NCBI RefSeq assembly: GCF_003609835.1
Contig: NZ_AP017898.1
Span: 3,458,501 to 3,522,500 of the forward strand
Length of the DNA stretch: 64,000 nucleotides
Source of the DNA: Sphingopyxis sp. FD7
Lineage (GTDB): Bacteria; Pseudomonadota; Alphaproteobacteria; Sphingomonadales; Sphingomonadaceae
Direction: 5' to 3'
The first letter of the stretch is position 1. Each line of letters opens with the position of its first letter. The notes beneath the pieces are model-generated. The model worked only from the letters and a program-made list of their open reading frames with translations, ran no database searches and was not told where the DNA came from. The position numbers and the translations under genes are program-made. Of the stretch, positions 43,927-52,737 are shown one piece after another.

Positions 43927-45393
43927 ATGTTCGACAGTCTGAGCAATCGGCTTGGCGATGTTTTCGGAAAGCTCCGCGGTCGCGGCGCGCTGACCGAAGC
44001 CGACGTGCGCGCGGCGATGCGCGAAGTGCGAATCGCCCTGCTCGAAGCCGACGTCGCGCTGCCCGTCGTGCGCAGCTTCGTCGACCAGGTCACCGAACTT
44101 GCGATCGGCCAGAATGTCCTGCGCTCGGTCACGCCGGGGCAACAGGTGGTCAAGATCGTCAGCGACGCGCTGACCGAAATGCTCGGCTCCGAAACCGCCG
44201 AGCTGGACCTGAATGTCGCCCCGCCCGCGGTCATCATGATGGTCGGCCTCCAGGGGTCGGGCAAGACCACCACGACCGCCAAGATCGCCAAGCGGCTGAA
44301 GGAAAAAGAGCGCAAGAAGGTGCTGATGGCGTCGCTCGACGTCAACCGCCCCGCCGCGCAGGAACAGCTCGCCGTCCTCGGCCGCCAGATCGACGTCGCG
44401 ACCCTGCCGATCGTCGCGGGCCAGCAGCCGGTCGAGATCGCGCAACGCGCCATGCAGGCTGCAAAGCTCCAGGGTTTCGACGTCCTGATGCTCGACACGG
44501 CGGGCCGCCTCCACGTCGACCAGCAGCTGATGGACGAGATGCAGGCGGTGTCGCGCACGGCGAATCCCGTCGAAACCTTGCTCGTCGTCGACAGCCTGAC
44601 GGGCCAGGACGCGGTGCAGGTTGCGCAGCGCTTCAGCGATCAGGTGCCGCTGACCGGGGTGGTGCTCACCCGCATGGACGGCGACGCGCGCGGCGGCGCC
44701 GCGCTGTCGATGCGCGCGGTCATCGGCAAACCGATCAAGTTCGCGGGCACGGGTGAGAAACTCGACGGGCTCGAATTGTTCCAGCCGGCGCGCATCGCGG
44801 GCCGCATCCTCGGCATGGGCGACGTCGTCAGCCTCGTCGAACGCGCCGCCGAAACGATCCAGGCCGAAGAGGCCGAGGCGATGGCGGCGAAGATGGCCAA
44901 GGGCCAGTTCGACCTCAACGACCTGCGGACCCAATTGAACCAGATGCGCCGCATGGGCGGCCTCGGCGCGCTCGCGGGGATGATCCCGGGGGTCAAGAAG
45001 GCGCAGGCGGCGATGGCCGCGGGCGGCGCCGACGACAAGATGCTCGTCCACTTCGATGCAATCATGGGGTCGATGACGCCGAAGGAGCGCGCGAAGCCCG
45101 AAATCATCAACGCCAGGCGCAAGATTCGCATCGCCAACGGGTCGGGAACGACGGTGCAACAGGTCAACAAGGTGCTGAAGATGCACCAGGAAATGTCGAC
45201 CGCGATGAAGAAGATCCGCAAGATGGGCGGCCTCAAGGGCCTCGGCGCGCTGTTCGGGCGCGGCGGCGGCATTCCGGGGATGCCCGGCCTTGGCGGCGGC
45301 ACAATGGGCGGCGGCGGGCTTGGCGGGCTGCCCGGTCTCGGCGGCGGAGCGATCCCGCCCGACCTCGCCAAGCTGATGAACAAGAAGAAATAA
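43927..45393 (+). CDS. ffh: Signal recognition particle protein Ffh
   Basis: SRP54-type GTPase that binds signal peptides and SRP RNA; 488 residues. NG domain: LQGSGKTTTTAKIAKRLKEK (G1), DVNRPAAQEQL, DTAGRLHVDQQLM (G3), TRMDGDARGGAAL (G4). M domain: LNDLRTQLNQMRRMGGLGAL and RIANGSGTTVQQVNKVLK. The C-terminal 60 residues are Gly/Met/Pro-rich and end in DLAKLMNKKK, longer than in E. coli. It precedes rpsP-rimM by 37 bp, the start of a classic ffh-rpsP-rimM-trmD-rplS cluster here split after rimM. Confidence 0.96.
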   Translation: MFDSLSNRLGDVFGKLRGRGALTEADVRAAMREVRIALLEADVALPVVRSFVDQVTELAIGQNVLRSVTPGQQVVKIVSDALTEMLGSETAELDLNVAPPAVIMMVGLQGSGKTTTTAKIAKRLKEKERKKVLMASLDVNRPAAQEQLAVLGRQIDVATLPIVAGQQPVEIAQRAMQAAKLQGFDVLMLDTAGRLHVDQQLMDEMQAVSRTANPVETLLVVDSLTGQDAVQVAQRFSDQVPLTGVVLTRMDGDARGGAALSMRAVIGKPIKFAGTGEKLDGLELFQPARIAGRILGMGDVVSLVERAAETIQAEEAEAMAAKMAKGQFDLNDLRTQLNQMRRMGGLGALAGMIPGVKKAQAAMAAGGADDKMLVHFDAIMGSMTPKERAKPEIINARRKIRIANGSGTTVQQVNKVLKMHQEMSTAMKKIRKMGGLKGLGALFGRGGGIPGMPGLGGGTMGGGGLGGLPGLGGGAIPPDLAKLMNKKK

Positions 45394-45430
45394 TCCAGAC
45401 AATCCTGTTTAGACTTAGAAGGAATTATTC

Positions 45431-46006
45431 ATGGCTACTTCCATTCGCCTCGCACGCGGCGGTTCGAAAAAGCGTCCCTATTACAAGATCGTCGTCGCCG
45501 ATTCGCGCTCCCCGCGCGATGGCCGCTTCATCGAGCGCATCGGCAGCTACAACCCGCTGCTCGCCAAGGACAATCCGGAGCGCGTGAAGCTCGACACCGA
45601 GCGCGCGAAGCACTGGATTTCGGTGGGTGCGCAGCCGACCGATCGCGTCGCCCGCTTCCTCGACGCCGCGGGTGTCAAGGAACGCGCAGCGCGCAACAAC
45701 CCCAAAAAGGCCGAGCCCGGCGAGAAGGCCAGGGAACGCGCCGAAGAAAAGGCCGCGAAGCAGGCCGAGGCGGCAGAGGCGGCCGCCGCTGCTGCCGCTG
45801 CGCCGGCCGAAGAGGCGCCTGAAGCTGCTGCCGAATCGGATGCGACGGGTTCGGTGAAGAGCGAAGAAACCGCCGAGGCCGTCGCCGACGCGGTCGCCGA
45901 CGAAGTCCCTGCCGACGCGACCGCCGAAGACGCGGCGGCGATCGCCGAGGAAGTCGCCGAAGGCGGCCCGGTCGCTCCCGAAGCCGAAGAAAAGGCCGAA
46001 GGCTGA
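45431..46006 (+). CDS. rpsP: 30S ribosomal protein S16 with a long Ala/Glu-rich C-terminal extension
   Basis: Small-subunit protein; the S16 fold occupies residues 1-85 ([46 protein letters not shown]). A further 100 or so residues of Lys/Ala/Glu-rich text follow ([18 protein letters not shown], then acidic Ala-rich repeats), making 191 residues against about 80-110 in most bacteria. The tail has few aromatic residues and is likely disordered or a single long helix. AGGAAT precedes the ATG; rimM starts 6 bp after the stop. Confidence 0.96.
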   Translation: MATSIRLARGGSKKRPYYKIVVADSRSPRDGRFIERIGSYNPLLAKDNPERVKLDTERAKHWISVGAQPTDRVARFLDAAGVKERAARNNPKKAEPGEKARERAEEKAAKQAEAAEAAAAAAAAPAEEAPEAAAESDATGSVKSEETAEAVADAVADEVPADATAEDAAAIAEEVAEGGPVAPEAEEKAEG

Positions 46007-46012
46007 ACCCCT

Positions 46013-46504
46013 GTGACCGCCGACCGCCCCGTCACCCTGGCCGCGATTGCAGGCGCGCATGGGGTGCGGGGTGAGGTTCGGCTCAAATTGTTCGGCGAAG
46101 GCGCGGAGGCCCTCCGCGCCTTTTCCGTTTTTGACGCGGGTGGCCGCAAGCTCACGCTGAAATCGGTGCGTCCTGCCAATCAGGGCGCCGTTGCGACTTT
46201 TGCCGAAATCGCCGATCGCAGCGCTGCCGAAGCGCTGCGCGGCGCATTGCTCACCGTCCCGCGCTCGGCGCTGCCGCCATTGGGGCCGGGCGAATATTAT
46301 CACCATGACCTGATCGGCCTGCCGTGCGTGTCGACCGACGGCACTCCGGTCGGCCATGTCGCCGCGATCGACAATTTCGGCGCTGGCGATATCCTCGACA
46401 TCGAGAAGCCGGACGGCAGGCGTTTCATGGTGCCGATGACGGAACAGGCGGTGCCGACATGGGACGCAACCGGGGTGACGGTGAACGCGGCATTCATCGA
46501 ATAA
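46013..46504 (+). CDS. rimM: 16S rRNA processing protein RimM
   Basis: Assists maturation of the 30S head by binding S19; 163 residues. The N-terminal barrel has TLAAIAGAHGVRGEVRLKLF, and the PRC-barrel domain EYYHHDLIGLPCV, GHVAAIDNFGAGDILDIE and MVPMTEQAVP. The GTG start lies 6 bp after the rpsP stop. In related genomes trmD would follow, but here three unrelated transcription units come first, including a VapBC module. Confidence 0.94.
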   Translation: MTADRPVTLAAIAGAHGVRGEVRLKLFGEGAEALRAFSVFDAGGRKLTLKSVRPANQGAVATFAEIADRSAAEALRGALLTVPRSALPPLGPGEYYHHDLIGLPCVSTDGTPVGHVAAIDNFGAGDILDIEKPDGRRFMVPMTEQAVPTWDATGVTVNAAFIE

Positions 46505-46705
46505 TGGCGCGGTCGCCGCGTGGCCACCGGCGCCGCGGGCCCGCATCGACGCCGTCAAAACGCTCTTGGGGGGTGGCTGCCCTCGTTTCGCCGCACAATG
46601 CACTCCAATTGGCGGCGCGGCGCGTCAACGCTCTTGCTCCGCATCATCGGCTCGCGGAAAGGGCAAACCGATCACGCGGGGGCGGCTCATTGAAGGAGTA
46701 GGGTA

Positions 46706-47590
46706 ATGAGTGCGGTTTCCAGAAGTCCGAAATTGCTGTTGCTGCTGACCATGCTGGTCGCGCCGACGACCGGCAGCCTCGCCGCGCAGGCGCAGGAGGA
46801 AGGCGCAGAGGACGGTGTCATGGCCACTGTCTATGGCGAGCGGATGCCCGACCCGTCGCAGATGGCGGAAGGGCCCGAACTCGAAGGCATCATCTCGGCG
46901 CGCAGCGGCAACCAGATCCAGATCACGACCGCCGACGGCGCGAAATCCGTGGTTATCGTCAACGAGAATACGCGCGTGAAATCCAGCGGCGGCTTCCTTG
47001 GTTTGAGCCGCAACAAGCTCGCGACCGACGCGCTGCTCAACGGCCTGCCGGTCAAGGTCGATACGCGGCAATGGGCAGGCGGCCTGTTCGCCAGCGAAGT
47101 CGACCTCAAGAGCAAGGATTTGCGCACCGCGTCGATGATCCACACCGGCACCGACCAGCGCTTCGCCGAACAGACCGCGGCGACCGAGGCGCTGCGCAGC
47201 CGTGTCGGCGACATCGATCAATATAATGTCAAAAGCACGACGAACGTGAACTTCGACGTCGGCAAGGCCGCGTTGTCGGCGCAGGCCAAGGCCGATCTTT
47301 GCGCGACGGCGACGGCGGCGGACGCGATGGACAATGCGCTGCTGCTCGTTGTCGGCTACACCGATTCAACCGGAAGCCAGGAGTTCAACCAGAGGCTCAG
47401 CGAAAAGCGCGCGGGAGCGGTGGTCAACCATCTGCAACAGGCGTGCGGCTGGAAGCCCTATCGGATGCTGACGCCCACCGGCATGGCCGAAGCCGATCCG
47501 GCCGCCGACAACAGCACCCCGGAAGGCAAGGCGCAGAACCGCCGTGTCGCGGTGAATGTGCTGGTCAGCAAGGGGCTCGACGGTCTGTAA
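46706..47590 (+). CDS. OmpA-family outer-membrane protein with N-terminal DUF5666-like domain
   Basis: Envelope protein of 294 residues. A signal peptide ends near AAQAQ. The first half holds a small beta-barrel (IISARSGNQIQITTADG, VIVNENTRV, GLPVKVDTR) of the OB-like type seen in DUF5666 proteins. The C-terminal OmpA domain binds peptidoglycan: VNFDVGKAALSAQAKADL, VVGYTDSTGSQEFNQRLSEKR (the TDxxG site) and GKAQNRRVAVNV. The usual eight-strand barrel is absent, so it is probably periplasmic. The Shine-Dalgarno AAGGAG precedes ATG 46706. Confidence 0.9.
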   Translation: MSAVSRSPKLLLLLTMLVAPTTGSLAAQAQEEGAEDGVMATVYGERMPDPSQMAEGPELEGIISARSGNQIQITTADGAKSVVIVNENTRVKSSGGFLGLSRNKLATDALLNGLPVKVDTRQWAGGLFASEVDLKSKDLRTASMIHTGTDQRFAEQTAATEALRSRVGDIDQYNVKSTTNVNFDVGKAALSAQAKADLCATATAADAMDNALLLVVGYTDSTGSQEFNQRLSEKRAGAVVNHLQQACGWKPYRMLTPTGMAEADPAADNSTPEGKAQNRRVAVNVLVSKGLDGL

Positions 47591-47595
47591 GGCTG

Positions 47596-47632
47596 GCGGG
47601 GCGGCGCTTTGCAAGGGACAGCGCCGCCCCGC
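47596..47632 (+). terminator. Strong hairpin after the OmpA-family gene
   Basis: GCGGGGCGGCGCT and AGCGCCGCCCCGC form a perfect 13-bp stem 5 bp past the stop, with an 11-nt loop. It is followed by TTCGCGG rather than a T-run, so termination or 3'-end protection is likely but not certain. Confidence 0.5.
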
Positions 47633-47682
47633 TTCGCGGCGGGCCTTGGAGGGACGACGCCCGCGATTCTCCGGTGTCGGGG

Positions 47683-47850
47683 TCAGGGGGTTGGCACCCC
47701 GATCCGCGCGCGCAGCTTGCGGTCGCGAAGGTCGCGCCGCCGCCGCAGCCGCGATACGGCGCCGGCGATCCCGGCAAGGCAGCGGTCGAGATCGGCGCAT
47801 AGCGCATCGTGGCCGCTGTTCCAGTTCCGCATCCATATTTCATCCATCAT
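47683..47850 (-). CDS. Small basic protein divergent from the LysR gene
   Basis: Not assigned to a family. A 55-residue frame with ATG 47850 and a good Shine-Dalgarno (AGGAG, 7 bp upstream). It starts MMDEIWMRNWNSGHDALCAD and ends in an Arg-rich segment (SRLRRRRDLRDRKLRARIG), like many small DUF1127-style proteins but without their motif. Its divergent placement against a LysR regulator with a dyad between them is typical of a regulated target gene. Confidence 0.5.
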   Translation of the reverse strand: MMDEIWMRNWNSGHDALCADLDRCLAGIAGAVSRLRRRRDLRDRKLRARIGVPTP

Positions 47851-47928
47851 TGTCTTGCTCCTGTCGGTTCGATGCAATGCAGATGCGCCTTTGCCCGCGC
47901 GACCGCCAACTAAAGCTTTGCTATCCAT

Positions 47929-47945
47929 CATAAGGTCAGCTTATG
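47929..47945. promoter_or_regulatory. LysR-type T-N11-A dyad
   Basis: CATAAG-GTCAG-CTTATG is a perfect 6-bp inverted repeat with a 5-nt spacer (T-N11-A at 47931 and 47943). It lies 7 bp upstream of the LysR ATG and about 80 bp upstream of the divergent small gene, as expected for an autoregulatory site. Binding is inferred. Confidence 0.6.
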
Positions 47946-47952
47946 GTGACGC

Positions 47953-48873
47953 ATGAACCAAATCCCGCCCCTCGCTGCTGTGCGCAGCTTTGAAGCGGCC
48001 GGGCGCTTGCAGAACTTTTCGCGCGCGGCCCAGGAGCTGGGCATGACTCAGGCGGCGGTCAGTTATCAGATTCGTCAATTGGAGGACCGGCTCGGTCGCG
48101 CATTGTTCGTGCGCGAAAAGGGGCGCGTGCGCCTGTCCGAAACGGGTCAGCGGCTGCTCCCCGCGATCAGCAACGCCTTTGCGATGATGAACGACGCCTT
48201 CGCAGCGCTGGGCAGCGACGAGGCCGATGTGCTGACGATCAACGCGGTGACCAGCTTTGGCGGCACCTGGCTCAGCGCGCGCATCGGCGGGTTCCAGCTT
48301 CTGTACCCGGACCTTGCGGTGCGCATGTCGATGAGCAATGAACTGATCGATTTCGATGCCTCGAACGTCGATGTCGCGATCCGCATGGGGCGGGGCCAAT
48401 GGCCGGGCTTGCGCAGCGATTTTCTGATGCGCCAGCATGTCGCGCCGCTTGCCTCGCCCGCTTTTCTCGAAAAACATCGCATTCGCGAACCCGCCGACCT
48501 GCTGCGCGTCGAGCGGCTGGCGCCCAACGACAGCTGGTGGGCCGATTGGTTTGCCGCCGCCGGGGTTGCGACGCCGCTCGCGCCGTCGCGCCGCGGGATC
48601 GAACTCGACAGCCAGCTTCAGGAAGCCAGCGCGGTGCAGGCGGGTTTCGGCGTCGCGATGATGACCCCGCTTTTCTGGCAGGCCGAGATCGCCGCGGGGC
48701 GCATGGTCCAGCCCTTCGACACGCTCCATATATCGGGGTCGGCGATGTGGCTCGTCCACCGCGAGAACCGCGTCGGGGTGCGCAAGATCGAGCGCTTTCG
48801 CGAATGGCTCCACGCCGAGCTGGCCAAGGATCGGCACCTGGTTCCCGACATATTGTGGGAGCCGCCGGAGTGA
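47953..48873 (+). CDS. LysR-family transcriptional regulator (GcvA-like)
   Basis: DNA-binding regulator of 306 residues. The N-terminal winged helix-turn-helix reads AAGRLQNFSRAAQELGMTQA, then AVSYQIRQLEDRLGRALF; an effector domain from about residue 90 follows (DVLTINAVTSFGGTWLSARI, NVDVAIRMGRGQWPGL). The early text PPLAAVRSFEAAGRL is typical of the GcvA group. The effector is unknown. It may control itself and the divergent 55-residue gene through the dyad at 47929. Confidence 0.9.
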   Translation: MNQIPPLAAVRSFEAAGRLQNFSRAAQELGMTQAAVSYQIRQLEDRLGRALFVREKGRVRLSETGQRLLPAISNAFAMMNDAFAALGSDEADVLTINAVTSFGGTWLSARIGGFQLLYPDLAVRMSMSNELIDFDASNVDVAIRMGRGQWPGLRSDFLMRQHVAPLASPAFLEKHRIREPADLLRVERLAPNDSWWADWFAAAGVATPLAPSRRGIELDSQLQEASAVQAGFGVAMMTPLFWQAEIAAGRMVQPFDTLHISGSAMWLVHRENRVGVRKIERFREWLHAELAKDRHLVPDILWEPPE

Positions 48874-48899
48874 ATCGCCTCGACACGGGTGCAAGCATT

Positions 48900-48920
48900 G
48901 TATATACATCGTGTATATAC
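48900..48920. promoter_or_regulatory. Tandem GTATATAC palindromes, probable VapB operator
   Basis: The palindrome GTATATAC occurs twice (48900-48907 and 48913-48920) with a centre spacing of 13 bp, just upstream of the vapB ribosome site. VapBC and other AbrB-type antitoxins usually bind short palindromes in their own promoter. The AT-rich site may also hold the -10 element. Confidence 0.7.
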
Positions 48921-48928
48921 GGAGATGG

Positions 48929-49219
48929 ATGGTGACCAAGGAATATCGCGCGAAGGTGTTTAAGTCGGGCAACTCGCTCGCGTTGCGTCTGCCCAAGGCG
49001 CTGGGGATCGAAGAGGGGACCGAGATGGTCGTGCGTGAAGAGCGGGGCGAGTTTCATTTTGGCCCGGCCGACAAATCCAAAGCAAAGATCGACGTCAGCG
49101 GCTTTTGGGGCAAAGCGCCGGGTCTGAAACTTGCGCCGCGGGAAGACTTCGAAGAACGCCCAAGCACGATCGCCGCGCGCAAAGCCGCTGAGGCAGCGAA
49201 GGCGAAAAAGAAAGAGTGA
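48929..49219 (+). CDS. vapB: AbrB/MazE-type antitoxin of a VapBC module
   Basis: Antitoxin and autorepressor of 96 residues. The N-terminal swapped-hairpin domain reads YRAKVFKSGNSLALRLPKAL and GIEEGTEMVV, typical of VapB/VagC-like antitoxins. A C-terminal tail rich in Ala/Lys/Glu ([18 protein letters not shown]) would wrap the toxin. Starts at ATG 48929 or GTG 48932, both near GGAG at 48921. Its stop overlaps the vapC start (GTGA). Confidence 0.88.
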   Translation: MVTKEYRAKVFKSGNSLALRLPKALGIEEGTEMVVREERGEFHFGPADKSKAKIDVSGFWGKAPGLKLAPREDFEERPSTIAARKAAEAAKAKKKE

Positions 49220-49596
49220 CGCGCTATCTGATCGATGCCGATTGCGCGGTCTATGCGATGACCGCGCGCTTCGAGCCGCTGCGTGAGCGACTTACCGCTT
49301 GCGCTCCGGGCGACGTCGCCATTTCGACGATCAGTTTTGCCGAAGTTGCGCTGGGAACCGAAAATGGCAAGCCGCCGTCACCGGAGATTCTGGAAGCCTT
49401 TATTGCCGCCATCCCGCTCGTTGCCTTCGACGAAGCGGCGGCACGCGAATATGCACGGCTTCCATTCAAGCGGGCGCGTTTTGATCGCTTGCTCGCCGCC
49501 CATGCGTTGAGCCTCGGGGTAACGATTATTACGAATAACCAGGCCGACTTCGCCGATGTGCCGGGACTTCGGGTCGAAAATTGGACCCAGCCTTGA
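49216..49596 (+). CDS. vapC: PIN-domain toxin VapC
   Basis: Predicted Mg-dependent ribonuclease toxin, 126 residues. PIN acidic residues: Asp in [11 protein letters not shown], Glu in [10 protein letters not shown] and Asp in [13 protein letters not shown]; the final [13 protein letters not shown] matches the fourth-residue region. The GTG start is inside the antitoxin stop, giving coupling. The stop overlaps the TTG start proposed for trmD, so the toxin is transcriptionally linked to an essential tRNA gene. Confidence 0.88.
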   Translation: MTRYLIDADCAVYAMTARFEPLRERLTACAPGDVAISTISFAEVALGTENGKPPSPEILEAFIAAIPLVAFDEAAAREYARLPFKRARFDRLLAAHALSLGVTIITNNQADFADVPGLRVENWTQP

Positions 49597-50339
49597 CCTT
49601 CACCGCCGTCCCCCTCACCCTTTATCCCGACATGTTCCCCGGCCCCCTGGGGCACAGCATGGCGGGCCGCGCGCTCGATGCGGGAACGTGGCATTGCGCG
49701 CCGGTGCAGATCCGCGACTTTGCGACCGACAAGCATCGCACCGTCGACGATACGCCCGCGGGCGGCGGGGCGGGGATGGTGCTCAAGGCCGATGTTCTTG
49801 CCGCCGCGATCGACCATGCGGTGGCGGCGCATCCGGGCCTGCCCGTCCTTGCGATGACCCCGCGCGGCACCCCGATCACGCAGGCGCGCGTGCGCGACCT
49901 CGCCGCCGGTCCCGGCGCGATCATCCTCTGCGGCCGGTTCGAGGGTTTCGACGAGCGCATCTTCGACGCGCGGCCGATCGAACAGGTCTCGATGGGCGAC
50001 ATCATCCTGTCGGGCGGCGAGATGGCGGCGCTATTGCTGCTCGACGCTTGCATTCGGCTGCTTCCCGGCGTAATGGGCGCGGCTTCCAGCGGCGACGACG
50101 AATCGTTCGAGAACGGTTTGCTCGAATATCCGCACTATACCCGGCCCGTCACATGGGAAGGGCGCACGATCCCCGAAGTGCTGCGATCGGGGGATCATGC
50201 GAAGATCGCCGCCTGGCGGAAACACCAGGCGGAAGAGACAACACGGTTACGCAGGCCGGACCTTTGGGAGCGCCATGAGGGCGCTCGGGACCGACCTGCC
50301 TCTGGCGCGCGGCAAAAGAAGAAGGACCAGGGGCCATGA
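49593..50339 (+). CDS. trmD: tRNA (guanine-N1-)-methyltransferase
   Basis: Makes m1G37 in tRNA; SPOUT-fold dimer, 248 residues. The trefoil knot shows [26 protein letters not shown] and [34 protein letters not shown] is typical of the C-terminal domain. No ATG is available before the conserved [13 protein letters not shown] 49593 overlaps the vapC stop and TTG 49581 is an alternative. The ATG at 49632 would cut into the conserved start. rplS overlaps by 4 bp (ATGA). Confidence 0.93.
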   Translation: MTFTAVPLTLYPDMFPGPLGHSMAGRALDAGTWHCAPVQIRDFATDKHRTVDDTPAGGGAGMVLKADVLAAAIDHAVAAHPGLPVLAMTPRGTPITQARVRDLAAGPGAIILCGRFEGFDERIFDARPIEQVSMGDIILSGGEMAALLLLDACIRLLPGVMGAASSGDDESFENGLLEYPHYTRPVTWEGRTIPEVLRSGDHAKIAAWRKHQAEETTRLRRPDLWERHEGARDRPASGARQKKKDQGP

Positions 50340-50713
50340 ACCTCATCCAGACGATCGAAGCCGAAGAAATCGCCAAGGCTGGCAAAGACATTCCGACCTT
50401 CCGCCCCGGCGACACGCTGCGCGTCGGCGTGCGCGTGGTCGAAGGTGAACGTACCCGCGTCCAGAACTTCGAGGGCGTGTGCATCGCGCGCTCGAACAAG
50501 GGCATGGGGTCGAACTTCACCGTGCGCAAACTGTCGTTCGGCGAAGGCGTCGAGCGCGTCTTTCCGCTCTATTCGCCCAACATCGACAGCATTACCGTCG
50601 TCCGCAAGGGCGCCGTCCGCCGTGCGAAGCTTTACTATCTGCGCGGGCGCACTGGTAAATCGGCACGAATTGCGGAACGCCGCGATTACCGGTCGGAAGC
50701 CGGCGAAGGCTAA
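50336..50713 (+). CDS. rplS: 50S ribosomal protein L19
   Basis: Large-subunit ribosomal protein at the 30S-50S interface, 125 residues. [34 protein letters not shown] and [20 protein letters not shown] are diagnostic. It overlaps trmD by 4 bp and ends about 40 bp before a strong terminator, closing the cluster. Confidence 0.97.
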   Translation: MNLIQTIEAEEIAKAGKDIPTFRPGDTLRVGVRVVEGERTRVQNFEGVCIARSNKGMGSNFTVRKLSFGEGVERVFPLYSPNIDSITVVRKGAVRRAKLYYLRGRTGKSARIAERRDYRSEAGEG

Positions 50714-50752
50714 GGAGAGCTTCTCTCACCCAAAGCCGAAACAGCTTTCCAA

Positions 50753-50791
50753 AACGACCGGTTCGGCCAAGGGGCAGAACCGGTCGTTTTT
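50753..50791 (+). terminator. Rho-independent terminator of trmD-rplS
   Basis: AACGACCGGTTC and GAACCGGTCGTT form a perfect 12-bp stem with a 12-nt loop, followed by TTT. It lies 40 bp after rplS and 31 bp before asd. Confidence 0.85.
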
Positions 50792-50821
50792 CGTTTCACG
50801 GACAAGATAAAGGACAGTTTC

Positions 50822-51847
<1,026 letters not shown>

Positions 51848-51859
51848 GGGTAAGATGCT

Positions 51860-51960
51860 GGGCCCCTGCGAAGGCAGGGGCCCATCACCCAAGATTGCGG
51901 TATGCGTCGCCGTCTCTGTGAAAGGCGACGGCGGGAGATGGACCCCTGCCTCCGCAGGGG
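51860..51960. repeat. Two palindromic repeats after asd
   Basis: GGGCCCCTGC-GAAG-GCAGGGGCCC (51860-51883) and CCCCTGC-CTCC-GCAGGGG (51943-51960). Both share CCCCTGC arms and may pair with one another too. They separate asd from the DUF2238 gene. Confidence 0.7.
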
Positions 51961-52010
51961 TGCAGTGGAGTCGGCGTATCTCGACTTTGCGCGATACGAA
52001 CGGGTAGGAT

Positions 52011-52664
52011 GTGGGCGTGCCGTCCGTGTCCGCCACCCCACCCGCGCAGCGCCGCCTGATTGGCCTGCTCCTCGCGCTGCTCCTCATCGCGCAGATCGAT
52101 CAGCCCTATCCCGAGGTCGCGCTGCTCCAGCATATCCCGACGATGCTATTGATCGTCGCATCGCCGTGGCTGCTTCGCCGCTGGCCGCTGTCGACCGCGG
52201 CGGTCGCGTGCATCGCCCTCTTCCTCGCGCTCCACACGCTCGGCGGGCGCTTCGCCTACAGCAATGTGCCCTATGACGACTGGGCCCGCGCGCTGACCGG
52301 AGCGACATTGTCCGACACCTTTGGTTGGACGCGCAACCATTATGACCGGTTTGTCCATTTCGCCTTCGGCGCGCTGTCGGTGGTCCCGGTGGCCGAAGTC
52401 GCGCGCCGCCGGAGCGGGCTGGGCGCGCGCGGCGCCATGCTGGCGGTGCTCGGCTGGGTGCTTTCCGTCTCCGCGCTTTATGAGGTGTTCGAATGGCTGC
52501 TCACGCTCTTCGCGGCGGGCGAAACCGCCGACCGCTACAACGGGCAACAGGGCGACATGTGGGACGCGCAAAAGGATATGGCGCTGGCGGCGCTCGGCGC
52601 GGTCGCCGGGCTGGCGATCGGAGTGCGCCAGCAGGTGGGCCTCGGGACAGGTGGCCCCACCTGA
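52011..52664 (+). CDS. DUF2238 family membrane protein (YjdF-like)
   Basis: Integral membrane protein of 217 residues, function unknown. Segments: LIGLLLALLLIAQI, MLLIVASPWLLRRWPL, AAVACIALFLALHTLGG, LAVLGWVLSVSALYEVFEWL and MALAALGAVAGLAIGV. Family marks are LHTLGGRFAYSNVPYDDW, RNHYDRFVHFAFGAL and QGDMWDAQKDM, with conserved His and Asp that could bind metal or lipid. GTG 52011 or GTG 52017 may start it. A type A palindromic repeat follows the stop. Confidence 0.88.
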   Translation: MGVPSVSATPPAQRRLIGLLLALLLIAQIDQPYPEVALLQHIPTMLLIVASPWLLRRWPLSTAAVACIALFLALHTLGGRFAYSNVPYDDWARALTGATLSDTFGWTRNHYDRFVHFAFGALSVVPVAEVARRRSGLGARGAMLAVLGWVLSVSALYEVFEWLLTLFAAGETADRYNGQQGDMWDAQKDMALAALGAVAGLAIGVRQQVGLGTGGPT

Positions 52665-52672
52665 TGTTAAAC

Positions 52673-52698
52673 GTCATCCCGGCCTTCGCCGGGATGAC
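52673..52698. repeat. Palindromic intergenic repeat (type A copy)
   Basis: Identical over all 26 nt to the palindrome at 19909-19934 and reverse to that at 62757-62782. It lies 8 bp after the DUF2238 stop, between convergent genes. Confidence 0.8.
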
Positions 52699-52737
52699 GG
52701 AAAAAAGGGGGGCGCTGACTCCACCCTCGCACTGCCG

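Noticed and set aside
49632..50339. ATG start for trmD
   Set aside because: It would remove the conserved LTLYPD start of the family, so a TTG start upstream is preferred.
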